A stretch of 64,000 nucleotides of DNA from Chaenocephalus aceratus (GCA_023974075.1 JAMFTG010000042.1:242501-306500), one strand, 5' to 3'. Positions 44,290-55,290 are shown, counted from the stretch's first letter. The notes: generated by a model not told the origin, from the letters alone. Program-made: numbers and translations.

Positions 44290-45240
44290 TTCCGGCTAGC
44301 GGGTACTATTTCACAGTTTTTCTGGCCCCATAAAATCGAGGTTCTTAGCGGGCCAACAACCAGGCTGAGTCGGGCTGAGTATGCTAAACTAGAGAGAGAG
44401 TCGCTGGCAAGGGGCTACCACTACAACAAGATGAACATATTTGACCGTGATTTAATTGTAATACACGTTTCTAAATGATGCCGAAGTAACAACATACTGA
44501 TACCGGTTATTTTTGTTTCCAGTGCAGCGCGGAGCTCGCTTTAATGCTGCGTTCAGACCGGACGCGATGCGAATATTCGCTTCGCTCTAAACGCTCCTAT
44601 CGCATCGCTCTAGTCGCTCGAGTTTCACCGCGGCTGCCAGCTGTGTTTACTCGCATCATTCAAACAAGACGCGCTCGCTCGGGAGCTACAACTACAACAA
44701 AATGAACATATTTGACCGTGATCTAATTGTAATACACGTTTCTAAATGATGCCGACGTAACAACATACTGATACCGGTTAGTAAAAACCATGAATTAATG
44801 CTTTGACAAGTCTGCAGACAGACGGCAGGCGAAAAACCTTTTCGAATGCTTGTTTTCTGAATGGAGCTTGGCTAAGCTAACGTTATATATGCTCCTTCCG
44901 TCCACACTCACAACAACGGCCTACAGACATAAATAAACCAGCGACTGTATTCTCCATGACACAGGCAGTCTGTGGTTTGTACTTGTTTCACTTCTGTCTA
45001 GTTTCTGAACAGATATGAGGAGCTGTGAGCTCCGAGTGCTAACAGCTAACGGCTGTGTTGTTTTTCTGGGGTTCTCATTGAAGATGACGTCATGGCTCCG
45101 CCTACACTGCGTTACTATAGTTACTGCCCCAGCTACTAAACTGTAATGGAAACGCAGCATAAAGTCAGCCAGTCTTAACGAGGCCTAGCCATACCGAGCG
45201 AGGCCGAGCGAGGCCGTGTAGTGGAAATGCGCCATTACAG
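44290..45240. repeat. Complex repeat with a 93-bp direct duplication (offset 271 bp)
   Basis: 44,417-44,509 and 44,688-44,780 are almost identical (ATGAACATATTTGACCGTGA, ACACGTTTCTAAATGATGCC and CATACTGATACCGG). The segment between includes TGCGTTCAGACCGGACGCG and CTCGCTTCG-like sequence typical of DNA-transposon subterminal repeats. The right side (45,130-45,236) has GAGCGAGGCCGAGCGAGGCC and GTAGTGGAAATGCGCC. It is probably a composite of non-autonomous elements, but I could not fix the boundaries. Confidence 0.55.
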
Positions 45241-45990
45241 TCATGTTATACACATGTTACAATCACACGACACCCAATCTGACACCCATATTGCACTGCG
45301 TTACACCTTCGTCACGCTGTTATTACACCTTTCTATCCGTAGAATAAAAGCTTCAAAACACAAACATGTGTGAGGGATTGGCCCTGTTTTATAACCTTAT
45401 CCTCCAGGATTCAGAAACCATTAAAGGGTTAAATAGAGTTTTGGCTCAGTTACATGTTCATATTCTCTGATGGCGAGATGCGATGAGCTTGAGCAGTAGA
45501 CATGTGTGTGTACTCGGGATCCTCTAACGGCACCGAGGGAGTGGTTACGTCAAGACGGAGCAACGGCCATTAACGTGTCTATATTTAATCCACATGCACC
45601 GTGTGTGATAATTATTCCCACTTTTCCAATCAACAGTGGCTTCACAATCCGCGGTTACGCTCCAGTGGAAGAACCCAGGGGCCGTTATGTTGATACAAGG
45701 CTCTTAGTGCGCTATTAAAACATAATGCTTCGTGGCGTCAAAACAACTCATCGAAGGGCAGTTATTACACACGGCGATGTTTTTCACCGCTCCATTAACG
45801 ACTCGAAGACAATTGATCCTCTGGAATCAGTGCTCAGTGCTCGAGACAACAGCAAGCACGATTATTTGTGTTCAACTCGTCGAAAACGATTACATTTAAC
45901 GAGTAGAGGCTATTTTGCCCCAGTGCACATTGTTGTAGGTTTGGGGTTTTTACAACCCAACTCCTCACCGCGTGTTGTTTTGGCGAGTCC
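45241..45990. other. Unannotated non-repetitive stretch
   Basis: The interval 45,540-45,990 has even base composition and no window repeat. The frames at 45,506-45,718 and 45,725-45,997 have no motif. Confidence 0.35.
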
Positions 45991-45994
45991 TGCT

Positions 45995-47149
45995 TGAAAT
46001 CATAACAGGGAGGGAATTAGAAGACACCAGGATACCAGTTAAACAATAATCCGTTTTAATTAAACAAAGTAATAATGCAATACAATATAATACATTACTA
46101 TACAATTCAAAGAATCATATAAGCAACGTGTGGAGTACTCCCGCCCTTATTCACGCGCTGTGGACATCCTTTCGTCTTGTCAGCGCATGGAGAGAGGCCC
46201 AAAAACAAGATGCGCATCTTCCTAATACTAACAGAAAGGGGTGGCGTTTCATTTGGGAGATACCAACACGCTGTCTCACAGGGAATCAGCGCGGGCAGCT
46301 ATGAAAGCCACAGGTGTTGGGAAGGCCTGCAGGATGCACATAATTAAAATCAGGGAAAATGTCCCTCCCAATTTGCAAAGCCTATCGATGGTTTAACCCA
46401 GAAAAACACTCAAAGGGATAATCTTTTCACTCAAAACAAAACTCACAATTAAATTCTGCATCTCCCTTCTTCAAAAATAGCTTAAAAAACACCCTTTTGA
46501 TAAACATGTAAAAGTCAAAGAAAAAGACTATTGCGCTAATCTACTTTTAAGAAAAAGGGAACATTGTTTCAGGAATCTATAAAAAAAAACCTCTATATTT
46601 GAGAGGAAAAATGTACTTTTTGTTCCTTCAACTATTAACACACAGGAATGTATAAACCCACACATATACTATTCAAGATATGTAGACTTCCCTGAAACAT
46701 GACATGCTAGAGATCTTAAGCAGAATATACTCTTCCCCCACCAAGCACCCTGTCCTGCATACCTACACCTCAGGGCAAACAGGGCAATAAAACCCTGTTT
46801 ACTCTAAACAGCCCTTTGTTTAGAGCCATTTTAGTCCTCACATTTATGAAAGGATAAAACAGAGAAATCACTATAAAACACAAACACAGGTATTGTTTGA
46901 ACAGTATTCACTTAACTGCTACTATTGATAATTACCAGAGAAACTCAAAGGGACCTCTTTTAGTGTCTGGAAATTGCAACAAGACTTCTTCTGCCATTTC
47001 AAATGTAACACACTTCTTCGGTACAATATCTCACATCAATTTCCACAACATCTATTGAATGCGTTTTAGAAATAACTGGATAAAGTTATTACGGTTTAGA
47101 CCAATCGGACATCACATTTCTTGTGAGGCCCAGGTTAGACGATTCCTAA
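45995..47149 (-). other. AT-rich segment of unclear origin, possible solo LTR
   Basis: Read on the minus strand it starts TGTTAGGAATCGTC at 47,149 and ends near 45,995 in a stretch TTCTAATTCCCTCCCTGTTA preceded by TAATTAAAACGGATT. This is what an LTR with a U5-like end can look like. I found no second LTR, no primer-binding site, no internal retroelement frame and no flanking duplication, so the call is tentative. Confidence 0.2.
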
Positions 47150-47372
47150 CAAGGCGTATTTTAAAGTGCAGTTAATTCAGCTTTAATTAGAATAAGACAA
47201 TAACTGATTCAAAGTAAACATGTTTTCCTACACATTTCAGTTTGATAATTGGGTCGGCAGTGGTTGTACTGCTTTCAGGAAATAGCCACACATCATACGA
47301 ATCTGCCTGTGATGCAAATGGAGCACGTTACAACCTTTAATAGTGTTACAAACCCACTGGAGGACTGAGCTT

Positions 47373-47755
47373 TCCTTAAAGAGGACATGTTCTGCTGATG
47401 TTCAGGTTCATATGTATATCAAGTGTCTCTCCGGGGACATGTCTCCATGCTCTTTTTGTTCTCATACTGCCTGTGCTGCAACACCTCTTTTCACCCTCCG
47501 TCTGAAACCAGAGCCGAGTGTGCTCTGATTGGTTAGCTGGTCGGCTCTGTCGGGATTGGTCAACCGCTTAGAGATGTCCCGCCCCTTAGCCGTGCAATGT
47601 GTTGAGTTGCTAGTCAATAGAAACACCAGTGCTCCGTAGTGATGTCACTATGTTGCAGAAATGTGGGATTGTAGCCTTTGCGGACCGTTTACATGCACAC
47701 AAAACCTATAGAACACACTCAGGGACAATCCCACGTATATCATAGGGCCTCATTG
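47373..47755 (+). mobile_element. TTAA-MITE (AGAGGACATGTTCTGC family), single copy
   Basis: TTAA at 47,376-47,379 is followed by AGAGGACATGTTCTGC and TGATGTTCAGGTTCATATG. The core has CCTCTTTTCACCCTC, CTGAAACCAGAGCCGAG, a CCAAT-type box, and GAGATGTCCCGCCCCTTAG shared with 2.1 kb and 49.9 kb. The right end (about TATATCATAGGGCCTC) is diverged from the expected inverted terminus. Its first 57 bp are the progenitor-like sequence of the 38.1-39.5 kb minisatellite. Confidence 0.65.
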
Positions 47756-48370
47756 AAATAAAGCCAGACATTCTCCACTGTTCATCCAGCATGGATTTGA
47801 CAACTATAACATTTCAGTTTTAAATCAGATTTGAGCCTTTTTTCAAGTTTTTCTTTTTAATATCTAATGGTCAGGAGCAGAGAGACGAATCAGTGGAACG
47901 CAGGCCACTTCCATCGACCTCTGAATTATAGCTTGTGTGTGTGAAACACCTATTCCCCCTACTCGCTTCTAATTGATCCCTTTTTCAGGTCATTGAAGGC
48001 GAACTATTTCGGTGGAACATACAACCGTTTTGTCAACATCTGAAAAGCTCTGGGGGCGCGCGGACAGATGGTGTTGTGGACAGCCTCGGCCATGATTGCA
48101 TTTTAACGGTTACTGTGGGTTAGATGGCTGATGTGTTGCATCTGGTGTGACATCGGAGTGTTTGTAATGGTATAGGTTGCTTTCTAGCTTGTATGTGTTC
48201 ACCCAGGGCTGACTAAGCATGCTTACTCATCTACAAGTGAATACTTCCACTGGAGCCATTGGTGCGATAAAGTGTCTGGAACTTTTGTTATCGTTTTTCT
48301 TTCCACAAAATGTTTCGGTGTGTGTTTGCGAGATCAGGTTTTGGGTGCTAGAAGAGATTGAAGCCAGTGT
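47756..48370. other. Unannotated stretch
   Basis: No repeat or exon recognised. Confidence 0.4.
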
Positions 48371-48373
48371 TGC

Positions 48374-48374
<1 letters not shown>

Positions 48375-48452
<78 letters not shown>
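48375..48452 (+). repeat. (TG)n microsatellite
   Basis: TG array with one GGTG interruption near 48,414, ending in GCGTGCGG. Confidence 0.97.
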
Positions 48453-48457
<5 letters not shown>

Positions 48458-48608
48458 CGGCTGTGACTTTGTTCCAATTGACAAACCGGTCAGAGAGTGT
48501 GAGGCCAGCCATGCTGGAGGAATTTCAACAGGCGGGTTAGAGTGGTGCACTGTGGGTAGTGACCGAACAGAGGGATCTGGCTGTGTGGCGGTCATCTGAA
48601 TGTCAACC

Positions 48609-48623
48609 ACACACACACACTCA

Positions 48624-48676
<53 letters not shown>
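48609..48676 (+). repeat. (CA)n microsatellite
   Basis: CA array with CTCAGA interruptions at both ends, opposite in sense to the TG array 156 bp upstream. Confidence 0.97.
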
Positions 48677-48679
48677 AGA

Positions 48680-49090
48680 CATGCACTCAGACAAAGACAG
48701 CAGGAGATTAGATGCTGCAAGCAATGAAAGAGAAGAGTGATGCCTTTTTTCAGACTGAAAAACAGGAAATAAGGAATTGAGAGGAGAGGAAGTGTTGGGA
48801 AAACCCTGAGTGTCCTCTTCCAGCATGAGAGTAGCATGCTACAAAGGTATCCCAACTGTAGCTGTGAACATAACAGGATGTGAGATGACCTAGAAGAGCA
48901 TCAGGACTGTTTGAGGCAGATGATAGCTATGTGGTTAACATGATGATTCAGCCTCTATGGAGAGAGACATCAAGCATGCTCATTTCTGATGTGGAGCTAA
49001 TCTGAAGTAAACATTGAATACTGCTTTCTATTCCTCCATCTTGTGACTGTGTGACTCCCTCTCTTGGATATCAGCATGTGAAGGACTCTG
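48680..49090. other. Unannotated stretch
   Basis: No repeat or exon recognised. Confidence 0.4.
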
Positions 49091-49094
49091 CTTG

Positions 49095-49440
49095 AGATTT
49101 TGAGAAAAAGTCAGAATTCTGAGAAAAAGTCAGAATTTTTAGATTTTCCGAAAAAATACAGAACTTTTAGAATTTGAGAAAAAAGTCAGAATTTTTAGAT
49201 TTTTTGAAATAATTAATAATTTTGAGAAAAAAGTCCGAATTTGTAGATTTGAGGGGAAAAAAAATCAGAATTTTGTGAAAAAGTCAGAATTTGTAGATTG
49301 GGGGGGGGGGGGGGGAATCAGAATTTTGAGAAAAAGTAAAAAAAAAAATCAGATTTTTCGGAAAAAAAATACATAATTTTTTGAATTTGAGAAATAGACA
49401 GAATTTTGAGATTTTTAGTCCGAATTTTGGGGGGAAAACA
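49095..49440 (+). repeat. Degenerate GAGAAAAAGTCAGAATTTT repeat
   Basis: The motif GAAAAAGTCAGAATTTT(GAGA) recurs about every 19-35 bp with many changes. A poly-G run lies at 49,299-49,315. The same motif makes up much of 1-680 in this window. Confidence 0.8.
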
Positions 49441-49799
49441 GACAGAACTGTTCAGGAACTAGTTGATGCTCTGTATGTGATGACTCCTTCCCTTCTGGAG
49501 AGGATCACAGATACATGGATCCTGAGGATGAAGCTCAAGCCGGGGACCAGGGAGATTGTTCTAACAGGAAGAATAAGGTGTCTTTTTCCTAACAACTTTG
49601 TCTTTGAAAAGCAGAAATGGGGTTAAGGAGATATGTAAAGGTGAATTCATCCGGACAGAGCAAGTGACTTCACTGACTCACTGTCCTTGTGATTGACAGC
49701 GTATGTTATCTATGTGCGGGAACGACTGAAAGCACATCTCGATACTTTGCCCTGGGTGTTCTTGTTCATGTTGCTTCCAGCTTTAAAAACAAAACCTGG

Positions 49800-50035
49800 A
49801 AGCATTGAAAAAGATCTACTGCATATTAAATGGTATATTCTTATTTGTATTTGGTTCCTCTCCTGTGATTGGTTACCTGTCCGGCTCTCTTTTCACCCTC
49901 TGTCTGAAACCAGAGCCCAGTGTGCTCTGATTGGCTAGCTGCCCGGCTCTGTTGTGCTTAGAGATGTCCCGCCCCTTAGCCTATCACGTACAATGTGTTG
50001 GAGCGCTAGCCACTAGCTACTTCATGTTAGCATTA
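49800..50035 (+). repeat. Fragment of the TTAA-MITE core family
   Basis: CTCTTTTCACCCTCTGTCTG, AAACCAGAGCCCAGTGTGC, ATTGGCTAGCTG and GAGATGTCCCGCCCCTTAG match 47,480-47,590 in the same order. No terminus is visible. Confidence 0.65.
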
Positions 50036-50375
50036 TTATTATGGTCTGTACATCTACTTCCGTGCATAGCACCATTCTAACATGTTGGATTCAAAAAGAC
50101 CTTAAACCCAACACAACTCAGTACACTTTTTAAAATGACTTCAAAGTAATTAGTGTCCTGTTCATATTTCGGCTTTTAGTTTAACTTATAGTGAACATTT
50201 CAAGACATATAAAGACTTTAGCAAGTTACTGTTAGAGCACAAGTTGTCCAATGCTAAACAAGCACCATCACTTACATGATCTGCATTTCACAATTTCACA
50301 ATCCCATTTTTTCTTTTCTCGTGAATGTGAGTATAAGTGCTGAGTCTGCAAGAAGTTATCGGACAGCATAATCTC

Positions 50376-51138
50376 TAGAGATGTCCCGATCCGATTTTCA
50401 AAAGATCGGAATCGGGAGAAAAAAATCGGGGATCGGGATTTAATTTTTTATAAAAAAAATTTTTTGTTTAATGTTACAAAACAAAAATGACCATGTTCAC
50501 GTATTAAAGTCATCCTGAGGGCCTTAGCTTTAGTTTAAAATTACACAACATCATGTATGTGTTGCTTTCTTTGGGCTTGTTTTCAGACCTGGTTGCTTAT
50601 TTCTCTCAAAGCTGGCAACAGAGTGGGGCGCAGTGTCTAATAGTAGCAGCAAGCTAACGAGGCTACGTTCAGCTGGTGACTCGGGAGTCGGGACAGAGAA
50701 AATGTCAGGAGTTTGGAAGTACTATAAAATTGAAAGCGAAGGCAGTGTAACAGCCAGATGCAATGTTTGCAAGGCGGAGGTTCCGCATGGTGGAAAGAAC
50801 AGAGCTACGTTCAACACGACCAATCTAACACGCCACCTGAGAGACAAACACCAGCAACAACACGGCGAGTACACAGCGGCCACTCGGGTAACGGCACGGA
50901 AACAACCGACACTTTCAGAGACTTTTAGAAGGAAAGAGAAACTGCCCCAGAACAGAGAAAAGGCCAACACAATAACAGCCAAGATAGCTGAATTCATTGC
51001 GTTGACCAGCCGTTATCTGTTACCTTTTTTTTCTCATTGCATAAAGATCGGATCGGGAAAAATCGGTATCGGCAGATTGTCAAAATCAAATGATCGGAAT
51101 CGGATCGGGAGCAAAAAAAGGTGATCGGGACATCCCTA
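50376..51138 (+). mobile_element. Non-autonomous hAT element retaining a BED zinc finger, exact 8-bp TSD
   Basis: ATAATCTC lies at both flanks (50,368-50,375 and 51,139-51,146). The ends TAGAGATGTCCCGATCCGAT and GTGATCGGGACATCCCTA are inverted, and GATCGGAATCGG repeats make up the subterminal regions. The catalytic part of the transposase has been deleted; the N-terminal finger remains. Confidence 0.95.
50702..51124 (+). CDS. BED-type zinc-finger N-terminal remnant of a hAT transposase
   Basis: The ATG at 50,702 opens a 140-codon frame; an earlier in-frame GTG at 50,633 is not a plausible eukaryotic start. It begins MSGVWKYYKIESEG, then CNVCKAEVPHGG (Cys pair) and NTTNLTRHLRDKH (His pair), the C-x2-C...H-x4-H arrangement of BED fingers, which bind DNA in hAT transposases and ZBED proteins. 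A Thr/Gln-rich linker with KQPTLSETFRRKEK and ITAKIAEFIAL follows. After about residue 100 the frame runs into the element's 3' terminal repeat and stops, so the catalytic DDE region and dimerisation domain are missing. It is open and undamaged but probably non-functional as a transposase. Confidence 0.6.
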   Translation: MSGVWKYYKIESEGSVTARCNVCKAEVPHGGKNRATFNTTNLTRHLRDKHQQQHGEYTAATRVTARKQPTLSETFRRKEKLPQNREKANTITAKIAEFIALTSRYLLPFFSHCIKIGSGKIGIGRLSKSNDRNRIGSKKR

Positions 51139-51146
51139 ATAATCTC

Positions 51147-51670
51147 CTTTCCTTTGGTTAAGGATCGACACTAAAGGAGATAACAAAAGGAAGCATTGAA
51201 GCTCCTTTCCTATCATCCTTTCGAACAGCTCTCATCAGGGCTAAAACTTAGGTATTTCCGGGTCATGTCGCTCCGTGAGGAAAAGACTGTTCGATCATTA
51301 GGAGGGAAGAAAGTGGTGGAACTACAGAGAAAGATGACGACTCAGGCGCGGATGAAAGAGACGGAGAGATAGTTTGGGGCAGCGAGGAGGAGGAGGAGGA
51401 GGAGGAGGAGGAGGCCGTTAAGACGAGCATTAAAGAGAAATGACTTGCCGTGAGCAAAAGACAAGGAACGGGGGAGAAGAAGAGAGTATGGTTGCCAGGG
51501 ACAACAGTGTAGTCACCCACTCACCCTCCTGTCCGTGTGACTACGTTTTATCCTCCTTCACCTTTAAAGTCTGCCTCTCCTCCTCCTCCTCAAAGCATCG
51601 CTTGTGATCCGTTAAGTGCTTCGTCCTTCCCTACCTGCATTTACCGAGAGCTCAAAACTGCAGGTGTGTC
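51147..51670. repeat. Unannotated stretch with a (GGA)n tract
   Basis: A pure GAG/GGA run lies at about 51,387-51,415. Poly-Ser or poly-Glu frames come from it. No gene seen. Confidence 0.6.
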
Positions 51671-51675
51671 CATGA

Positions 51676-51677
<2 letters not shown>

Positions 51678-51761
<84 letters not shown>

Positions 51762-51764
51762 TGT

Positions 51765-51833
<69 letters not shown>
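51678..51833 (+). repeat. (TG)n microsatellite with interruptions
   Basis: About 155 bp of TG with GGTG, GGGTG and TGGTG interruptions at about 51,712, 51,757 and 51,765. Confidence 0.97.
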
Positions 51834-52009
51834 CCACTTCCTTTTGCCTCGTTTTCCACGGGCCGTCTACCTCCTCCACTCATTGACACTAATTGTATTC
51901 TCTTCATGTGATCTCAACGGTTCGGGAGGGAAATAAGGAAAGTTCTGGTTTGATACGGGACTTGAATATTTGTAGTTTTGGCCAAAATTATTATTGTCAA
52001 TGAAAACAT

Positions 52010-53430
52010 CAGAGATGGCAAAAGTACACACATCCTTTACTCAAGTAGAAGTACAGATACTCATGTTTTAAAATACCCTGGTGAAAGTAGAAATACTGAC
52101 TAAACTTCTTTACTCAAGTCAAAGTAAAGAGGCTTTGAAGTGTACTTCAGTAGAAAGTCCCCATAACTAGCAGCTGCTTTAAAGAGTACCTGACCTCCCT
52201 TTATATTACAGAACAATAATGTCATTGTTAGCTAATGAATGTTTCCATGGTGACCAACGGCAACATGACAACGTTTCCATTGGTCCCTCTTCTTTAGAGA
52301 AGACCAGGAAGTGATGGATACACGGATCGTGTTCAAATCAATAGGCACGCAGTGACTCTAAAGAATAATGATCACGCACCAACACACATTCAGACTAAAG
52401 GAACCAGCTGTTTTGGGAAATGAGAGAAGTAGAAAGTACAGGTATTTGAGTTCAACATGTAAGAAGTAGAAAGTACAGGTATTGAGTTCAACATGTGAGA
52501 AGTAGAAAGTACAGGTATTTGAGTTCAACATGTAAGAAGTAGAAAGTACAGGTATTTGGAGTTTAACATGAGAGAAGGTAGAAAGTACAGGTATTTGAGT
52601 TTAACATGTAAGAAGTAGAAAGTACAGGTATTTGAGTTCAACATGTAAGAAGTAGAAAGTACAGGTATTTGGGTTCAAAATGTAAGAAGTAGAAAGTACA
52701 GGTATTTGGGTTCAACATGTAAGAAGTAGAAAGTACAGGTATTTGGGTTCAAACATGTAGAATTAGAAAGTACAGGTATTGGGTTCAACATGTAAGAAGT
52801 AGAAAGTACAGGTTATTTGAGTTCAACATGTAAGAAGTAGAAAGTACAGGTATTGAGTTCAACATGAGAGAAGTAGAAAGTACAGGTATTTGAGTTCAAC
52901 ATGTGAGAGTAGAAAGTACAGGTATTTGGAGTTCAACATGTGAGAAGTAGAAAGTACAGGTATTTGGGTTCAACATGGTGAGAAGAAGAAAGTACAGGAG
53001 GTATTTGTGTTCAACATGTGAGAAGTAGAAAGTACAGGTATTTGTGTTCAACATGTGAGAAGTAGAAAGTACAGGTATTTGAGTTCAACATGTGAGAAGT
53101 AGAAAGTACAGGTATTTGTGTTCAACATGTGAGAAGTAGAAAGTACAGGTATTTGTGTTCAACATGTGAGAAGTAGAAAGTAACAGGTATTGGGTTCAAC
53201 ATGTGAGAAGAAGAAAGTAACAGGTATTTGTGTTCAACATGTGAGAAGTAGAAAGTACAGGTATTTGTGTTCAACATGTAAGAGTAGAAAGTGCAGCTAT
53301 TTTTGTAAAAAATGTTAAGAAGTCAAAGTAAAAAGTCGTCAGAAAAATAAGTAGTGGAGTAAAGTACTGATACCAGAACATGTACGTAAGTACAGTACAA
53401 AGTATTTTTACTCCACTACTTCCACCTCTG
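52010..53430 (+). mobile_element. hAT-like non-autonomous element with exact 8-bp TSD and internal minisatellite
   Basis: GAAAACAT flanks both ends (52,002-52,009 and 53,431-53,438). The ends CAGAGATGGCAAAAGTAC and TACTTCCACCTCTG are inverted. Both subterminal parts are rich in AAGTAC motifs. The central 0.87 kb is a minisatellite. No transposase. Confidence 0.9.
52424..53300 (+). repeat. 36-37-bp minisatellite, about 24 copies
   Basis: The unit is GAAGTAGAAAGTACAGG then TATTTGAGTTCAACATGTAA. Variant positions (GAG/GGG/GTG before TTCAAC; TGTAA/TGTGA) are clustered: TGTAA units dominate the left half and TGTGA units the right half. Confidence 0.95.
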
Positions 53431-53439
53431 GAAAACATC

Positions 53440-54045
53440 CTCACTTTGACTGAAAAAACATTAAAGTCGAATCATACGTGGGAGAGAAACTCCCTCTGCA
53501 GGACACAGTGACCATTTACATTTATTAACATTTACATTTATTAAAGGAAGGGGAAACCCCAAAAGCATAATAGGGTCTCTTAAAAACAGACTGTACTCGT
53601 CAAACCTAATGAGAATATGAGGGTCAATGTTAGATCATTATCCACAGAGTGCCTTATACGCATCCATCATTACAAATGTGTTTAAAGTTATTAAATCCCA
53701 AGTACTCCCATCAGTCTGTTTAGGAGTTCACAAAAGAATGATTTCTCACCTCCATGTATTCTGTAATTCACATTTCAGTGCAGGGAGAGTTCTGTGAATT
53801 CCAGGGTAACCACTTTCCACGGATTAACGCACACACAAACATGTCCAGAATTAAACTAAAAATAATAATAATAATAAATGGATTGCCTTGTCCCAGAGTC
53901 CATGAAGGGTCAACAAAAGCTAGTTGTAAAATCCTATTTTTTATTTCATGTAATTTTAAAATTAATTTCTTTCTGATTGCTTTGTAAAAAAAATTAACAA
54001 GACAAACATGTCGCTGATGACGATGACCTAATATTTTATTCATAA
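53440..54045. other. Unannotated AT-rich stretch
   Basis: It holds a short (AAT)n at 53,860-53,878. The facing frames at 53,754-54,043 have no motif. Confidence 0.4.
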
Positions 54046-54049
54046 GGAA

Positions 54050-54290
54050 AATGTATGCTCGAGGGGTAGGACCAGAAAAAGTTTATTTTAGCTTCTTCTT
54101 GCCCCTGTTTGAACATGACAGACTATTTGAGAATTATTATTATTTTTTTTTTTTTGTACTTTTTTATAAGTTATTGAGTGAGAAGAAAAAAAGAAAGAAT
54201 AAAAAGTATATATATATATATTATTATTGTTGTATGTTTTGTTTTCTGACATGTTTCAATACATTAAAAGAAAAACAAAAAGTTAATTAT
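54050..54290 (+). mobile_element. LINE 3'-end-like segment
   Basis: GAGGGGTAGGACCAGAAAAAG, AGCTTCTTCTTGCCCC and TTTGAACATGACAGAC resemble the GGGGTAGGA...CTTCTTCCTACTCC...GAACATG 3' region seen in some fish LINEs; T-rich and (TA)n runs follow. The 202-residue frame through it is not credible as a gene. Confidence 0.35.
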
Positions 54291-54603
54291 CAGTTTTCAC
54301 AAGTTTTAGATGCAGCCTTTCAGCAGATAGGAGCATGTAAAACAGAAGTGACTAATCTGACAGTTAATAGAGCATGCAGGAAACCAGCTGGGACTAACCT
54401 TTTAGAAACATTGACTAAAAACCATTCTCATGAAAGAGAGTACCGAGTGCAGGCTCACAACTTTAGTTCCTCTTTGTATGTGTCCTTTGGATTCCGCACA
54501 GACTTTCCTTATTGTGCACACATGGACGTAATGCCTCGTGTCTTTACAACTGTAAAAACTCTAATATTGCCAAGTAAATTCGTCTCATTTCTAGTAAGTC
54601 GTT

Positions 54604-54737
54604 ACACTCAATATTACATTACATTTTATCCAAAGCGACTTACATACAATTTGGGGTGAAGTGTCTTGCCCAGGGACACAACGACATGCTGACTGCAGTG
54701 GGGTTTGAGCCTGTGACCCCCTGGTCCCAACACAAAG
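54604..54737 (-). mobile_element. tRNA-derived SINE (5'-truncated) with L2-type tail
   Basis: On the minus strand: a B-box-like CAGGCTCAAACCCCACTGC, AGTCAGCATGTCGTTGTG, CCCTGGGCAAGACACTTC, then GTAAGTCGCTTTGGATAAAA and (TAATG)n. The tRNA-like part is shared with 32,020-32,108. The tail is shared with the adjacent LINE. Confidence 0.75.
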
Positions 54738-54744
54738 GTTCCCT

Positions 54745-55290
54745 CAATATTACATTACATTGCATTTAGCTGACGCTTTTATCCAAAGCGACGTACAATA
54801 AGTGCGTTCGACCAACAAAATACAACCTTGAAGAAAACAGAATCATAAAGTACATCAGGCTTCATAGAGCAAAACATTTCAAGTGCTACTCAGCTGGCTT
54901 TAGAGGAGCCAGTCCTTTATTAGTATATAAGTGCTTTGTTAATAGTTCTAAATCGCTCGAGGTGGAGTCGAAAGAGATGAGTTCTCAGTCTGGAAGGTGT
55001 GTGAGCTTTCTGCTGTCCTGATGTCAATGGGAGCTCAGTCCACCATCTTGGAGCCAGGACAGCAAACCCACGTGTTTCTGCTGATGGGAACTTGGGTCCC
55101 CTTCGCAGCGAGGGTGCAGCGAGTCGTCTGGCTGATGCAGAGCGGAGTGCACGCGCTGGGGTGTACGGTTTAAACCATGTCCTGGATGTAGGAAGGGCCA
55201 GATCCATTCGCAGCATGGTACGCAAGCACCAGGGTCTTGAAGTGGATTCTAGCAGTTACTGGAAACCAGTGGATGTGTCAATTATTTCCT
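54745..55290 (-). pseudogene. 5'-truncated CR1/L2-like LINE: ORF2 C-terminus and 3' tail
   Basis: The minus-strand frame reads WFPVTARIHFKTLVLAYHAA, NGSGPSYIQDM, a frameshift, YTPARALRSASARRLAAPSL, ETRGFAVLAPRWWTELP and SRLRTHLFRLHL, the conserved end of L2/CR1-type ORF2. The 3' untranslated part and the CGCTTTGGATAAAAGCG tail with (AATGT)n follow. Related 3' ends occur at 15,112-15,340 and 59,781-60,030. RT and endonuclease parts are absent. Confidence 0.9.

Noticed and set aside
50633..50701. GTG start for the BED-finger frame
   Set aside because: GTG is not a normal eukaryotic initiator; the ATG at 50,702 precedes the conserved finger directly.
52424..53300. CRISPR-like direct repeats
   Set aside because: Units are head-to-tail without unique spacers and lie inside a eukaryotic hAT element. 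The same applies to the 57-, 48-, 37-, 33- and 31-bp arrays.
54051..54659. 202-codon plus-strand frame
   Set aside because: It begins in a LINE-like 3' region, runs through poly-T, A-rich and (TA)n runs, and ends inside a reverse-oriented SINE.
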